This document shows, piece after piece, positions 61,985 to 64,000 of a DNA stretch of 64,000 bases; positions within the stretch are counted from its first letter, which is position 1, and every line of letters begins with the position of its first letter. A program made the position numbers and the translations under genes. The DNA comes from Rhodoferax mekongensis (GTDB taxonomy: Bacteria > Pseudomonadota > Gammaproteobacteria > Burkholderiales > Burkholderiaceae_C). The notes under the pieces are model-generated. The model did not search any database, was not told the origin of the DNA, and saw nothing but the letters and a program-made list of their open reading frames with translations. The stretch lies in NCBI RefSeq assembly GCF_032191775.1, contig NZ_CP132507.1, forward strand, positions 3,063,001 through 3,127,000, read 5' to 3'.

Positions 61985-63406
61985 ATGGCCACCGCCCCCA
62001 CCACCGCACTGGACAACACGGACGAGCACTCCACCACCGCGCTCTACCGTGCGGCCATCGGTGACATCAGCAACGGCTACTACCTGCCCCGCTTTACGCG
62101 GTTCGAGGCAGCAGACCGTCCGGGGCTGAGTTGGAACTGGGCTGCTGCGCTCAATACCCTGAACTGGCTGATGTTCCGCCAACTCTGGCATGCAGCCCTG
62201 GTGTACAGCGGCAGCATCGTGGCATTGGCCCTGTTGTTGTTCGGCATCGGCAAACTGGTGTTCCAGTTTTCGGAAGGCACCCAGTGGGGCTTGCTGGCAG
62301 CTTTGGTGGGCTTGGCCTTTGCTGTGCCCGGCTTGGGTGGCAACGCGCTTTATTACCTAGCCACCCGCCAACGGGTGCAAAACGCCCTCGCCAAAAATCA
62401 GACCGTGCCGGAGGCCTGCGCCCAACTCAGCAAACAGGCCAGTACCCGCAAAGGTTTGATCATCATTGCCGCGTGCAACGTGGCAGTAGCCGCCATCGCT
62501 GCCCAGTCGTATGCCATGTTTTCCGGCTTTGAGCCCCTGCCCGCGGGCACGCCCGTGGCGGTAAGTGCAGCACCTGAAGGGCGCAATGTGGCGAGCGGCC
62601 GGGCGGTAGACGCCACGGCGGCGGACAGCGCCAAAGCCTCTGCTTCGGTACCTTCGCTGGCGTCATCTGCAGCGGCGCCGGCCAGCTCAACCGCAACTCC
62701 TGCAGCCCCTGGGACCAGTTCCGCTGTCATTGCCGCGAAGCCGCCCACCGTAGCGGCTTCTTCACCCGCAGCCAAGCCCGGGCAGACTGCAGCCAGTGCG
62801 CCCGACCCCGCCGCATCGACCCCGGCCAAATTGCCCGCTGCCGCAGCCTCTGCAACAGCCGCAAAAGCCCCGGTATCCGCATCTGCGCCTGCCGTCGCGA
62901 ACAAGCCAGCGGCCTCCGCGAGTGCCGTGACTCCCGTACGCCCTGCTCCAACCGCCGTAGCATCTGCCCCGGCCCCGGCCCCGGCCCCTGCGCCAGCCAA
63001 GTCCTCCGGTGAAAAAGCTGCCCCCAAACCACCCGGGCCGGCACCGGTGGCGTTGCGCTCTGCCGCTGCGGAGTCCGCCGCGCGCGAAGTGGCTGCATCC
63101 CTGGGACAGTCAGCTCCCGTGGCACCAGCAACACTACGCACTGCTGTGATCGCGCCTGAAGAAACGCCGGCTGCCGGTCGCTTCGTGGTGAATGTGGGGC
63201 TGTTTGGCGATGCCAACAACGCACGCAATGCGCTGGTCAAACTCATGGACGCGGAACTGCCGGTGGTGAGCAAAGAGATCCGCTTCCCCAAAGGCAACCG
63301 CACCCGCGTCCAGGTGGGTCCGTTTGATACCTTGGCCGAGGCCGACGCCGCGGCCGACAAGGTGCGCGCTTTGGAGCTGGAAGCCCGCGTCGCCCCCCTG
63401 CCCTGA
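61985..63406 (+). CDS. SPOR-domain inner-membrane protein
   Basis: A 473 aa protein. The N-terminal ~170 residues resemble DUF2628, with three helices (ALVYSGSIVALALLLFGIGK, WGLLAALVGLAFAVPGLGGN and GLIIIAACNVAVAAIAAQSY). A long Ala/Pro/Ser linker (about 190-390) leads to a C-terminal SPOR fold (GRFVVNVGLFGDANNARNAL, RTRVQVGPFDTLAEADAAAD), which binds denuded peptidoglycan. Immediate coupling to mltB (3 nt) is meaningful, because lytic transglycosylases create the denuded glycans that SPOR domains recognise. Confidence 0.88.
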   Translation: MATAPTTALDNTDEHSTTALYRAAIGDISNGYYLPRFTRFEAADRPGLSWNWAAALNTLNWLMFRQLWHAALVYSGSIVALALLLFGIGKLVFQFSEGTQWGLLAALVGLAFAVPGLGGNALYYLATRQRVQNALAKNQTVPEACAQLSKQASTRKGLIIIAACNVAVAAIAAQSYAMFSGFEPLPAGTPVAVSAAPEGRNVASGRAVDATAADSAKASASVPSLASSAAAPASSTATPAAPGTSSAVIAAKPPTVAASSPAAKPGQTAASAPDPAASTPAKLPAAAASATAAKAPVSASAPAVANKPAASASAVTPVRPAPTAVASAPAPAPAPAPAKSSGEKAAPKPPGPAPVALRSAAAESAAREVAASLGQSAPVAPATLRTAVIAPEETPAAGRFVVNVGLFGDANNARNALVKLMDAELPVVSKEIRFPKGNRTRVQVGPFDTLAEADAAADKVRALELEARVAPLP

Positions 63407-63445
63407 ACCACGTTGCTTAAGCCCGCTTGCCGGGCGCCTGACAGT

Positions 63446-64000
63446 TTAAAAACCGGCAGGGCCGGTGAACTGTTCGTGCAGGGCGTCCGACCAGTGCTGA
63501 ATTTCCTCCCCGCTCACGTGCAGGAAGGTCAGACACTCCGCTCCGTGCAGCTCCCATTCCCGGTTTTCCTGTGCCCCCTCATGCAAGGCGACCAGATGTT
63601 CCGCGAGCAAGGCCATGGCCACCAGGGTGCGGACCGTGGACGGAATGTTGTCGTCCTTGAGCACCGTGAAATCGTGGTGCAGTCGCACGGCGTGGGCCAC
63701 ATTGGGAGAAAGGCGCCAAGTTTTGGCGACGATAGCCCCCACCACCGCATGGTCGGTACGGTGCGCATCGTTCTCCAGCTCTGTTCCGGTTTTCTCCGTC
63801 TGCGCCAAGGCATGGGCCAGCGTGGCCTCGTAGCCCTTGATGCCTTGCAACATCACCGGTATGCCCACATTGCAAAACAAGCCGCAGGTGTGGGCGATGT
63901 CCGCATTCACGCCGTACATCTGCCTCGCGATGTAGCCCATGGCATAGGCCCGCCGGGTCGACGTTTCCCAAAAGTGTTCGAGCAAGGGCGACTTGACCCG
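63446..64000 (-). CDS. HDOD-domain protein (partial)
   Basis: The C-terminal ~185 residues of a minus-strand gene that continues past the window edge. FWETSTRRAYAMGYIARQMY, AHTCGLFCNVGIPVML and HAVVGAIVAKTWRLSPNVAH with AVRLHH follow the HDOD pattern, a degenerate HD hydrolase fold used in signalling. The N-terminus and any partner domain are not visible. Confidence 0.85.
   Translation of the reverse strand, partial: RVKSPLLEHFWETSTRRAYAMGYIARQMYGVNADIAHTCGLFCNVGIPVMLQGIKGYEATLAHALAQTEKTGTELENDAHRTDHAVVGAIVAKTWRLSPNVAHAVRLHHDFTVLKDDNIPSTVRTLVAMALLAEHLVALHEGAQENREWELHGAECLTFLHVSGEEIQHWSDALHEQFTGPAGF

Overview
This window is a GC-rich stretch of chromosome from a betaproteobacterium, most likely a member of the Comamonadaceae close to Rhodoferax. 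The evidence is the character of the housekeeping proteins (RpoD with a long Lys/Ala-rich N-terminus, DnaG, GrpE-DnaK-DnaJ, a DUF1631 protein), two dispersed repeat families I associate with that family, and typical catabolic modules. The genus is a low-confidence call. I see no rRNA, tRNA, CRISPR array, transposase, prophage or plasmid gene.

Layout. 1-9.4 kb: a MocR/GabR-type regulator (cut by the window edge) divergent from a catabolic operon: GABA aminotransferase, a polyamine-type ABC transporter (ATPase, binding protein, two permeases), a guanidinobutyrase-type ureohydrolase and succinate-semialdehyde dehydrogenase. Together these can import 4-guanidinobutyrate, GABA or a polyamine and convert it to succinate. 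9.4-14.4 kb: MarR regulator plus a tripartite EmrA/EmrB/outer-membrane efflux operon with a clear promoter and operator. 14.4-18.6 kb: small membrane protein, 3-oxoacid CoA-transferase scoAB divergent from a PAS-LuxR regulator, two orphan small genes and an IclR regulator. 18.8-27.7 kb: a Liv-type ABC transporter operon running into a 3-dehydroshikimate dehydratase (encoded as two separate genes), a PcaB-like lyase without its catalytic loop, a degenerate BLUF protein, an XRE regulator and a PcaC-like decarboxylase; this points to hydroaromatic/protocatechuate metabolism. 28-42.4 kb: AhpD-like enzyme, gamma-glutamyltransferase, then the core information-processing block dnaG, rpoD, aroE, an HxlR-like regulator, FKBP, grpE-dnaK-dnaJ. 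42.5-48.1 kb: beta-CASP MBL protein, tRNA uridine hydroxylase TrhO, GST, DUF1631 protein. 48.2-54.4 kb (minus strand): nitronate monooxygenase, long acyl-CoA dehydrogenase, etfBA and an MscS channel. 54.4-64 kb: histone-deacetylase-like hydrolase divergent from moxR-DUF58-tgpA, a DUF945 protein, lytic transglycosylase MltB, a SPOR protein and a cut HDOD protein.

The most unusual signal is a dispersed ~45-55 bp palindromic repeat (core TTGATAGCTGCTTGCGCA, then ~9 nt, then GGGCGCTAGCAGC). I find about twelve full or partial copies, on both strands, between genes and inside genes. Four plus-orientation copies inside genes are read in the same frame as LIAACA-x4-GASS (or a close variant). In three of these the repeat forms the hydrophobic core of an N-terminal export or membrane signal, and in MltB it supplies the lipobox. 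A second GC-rich palindromic element lies behind rpoD and at the start of the DUF58 gene.
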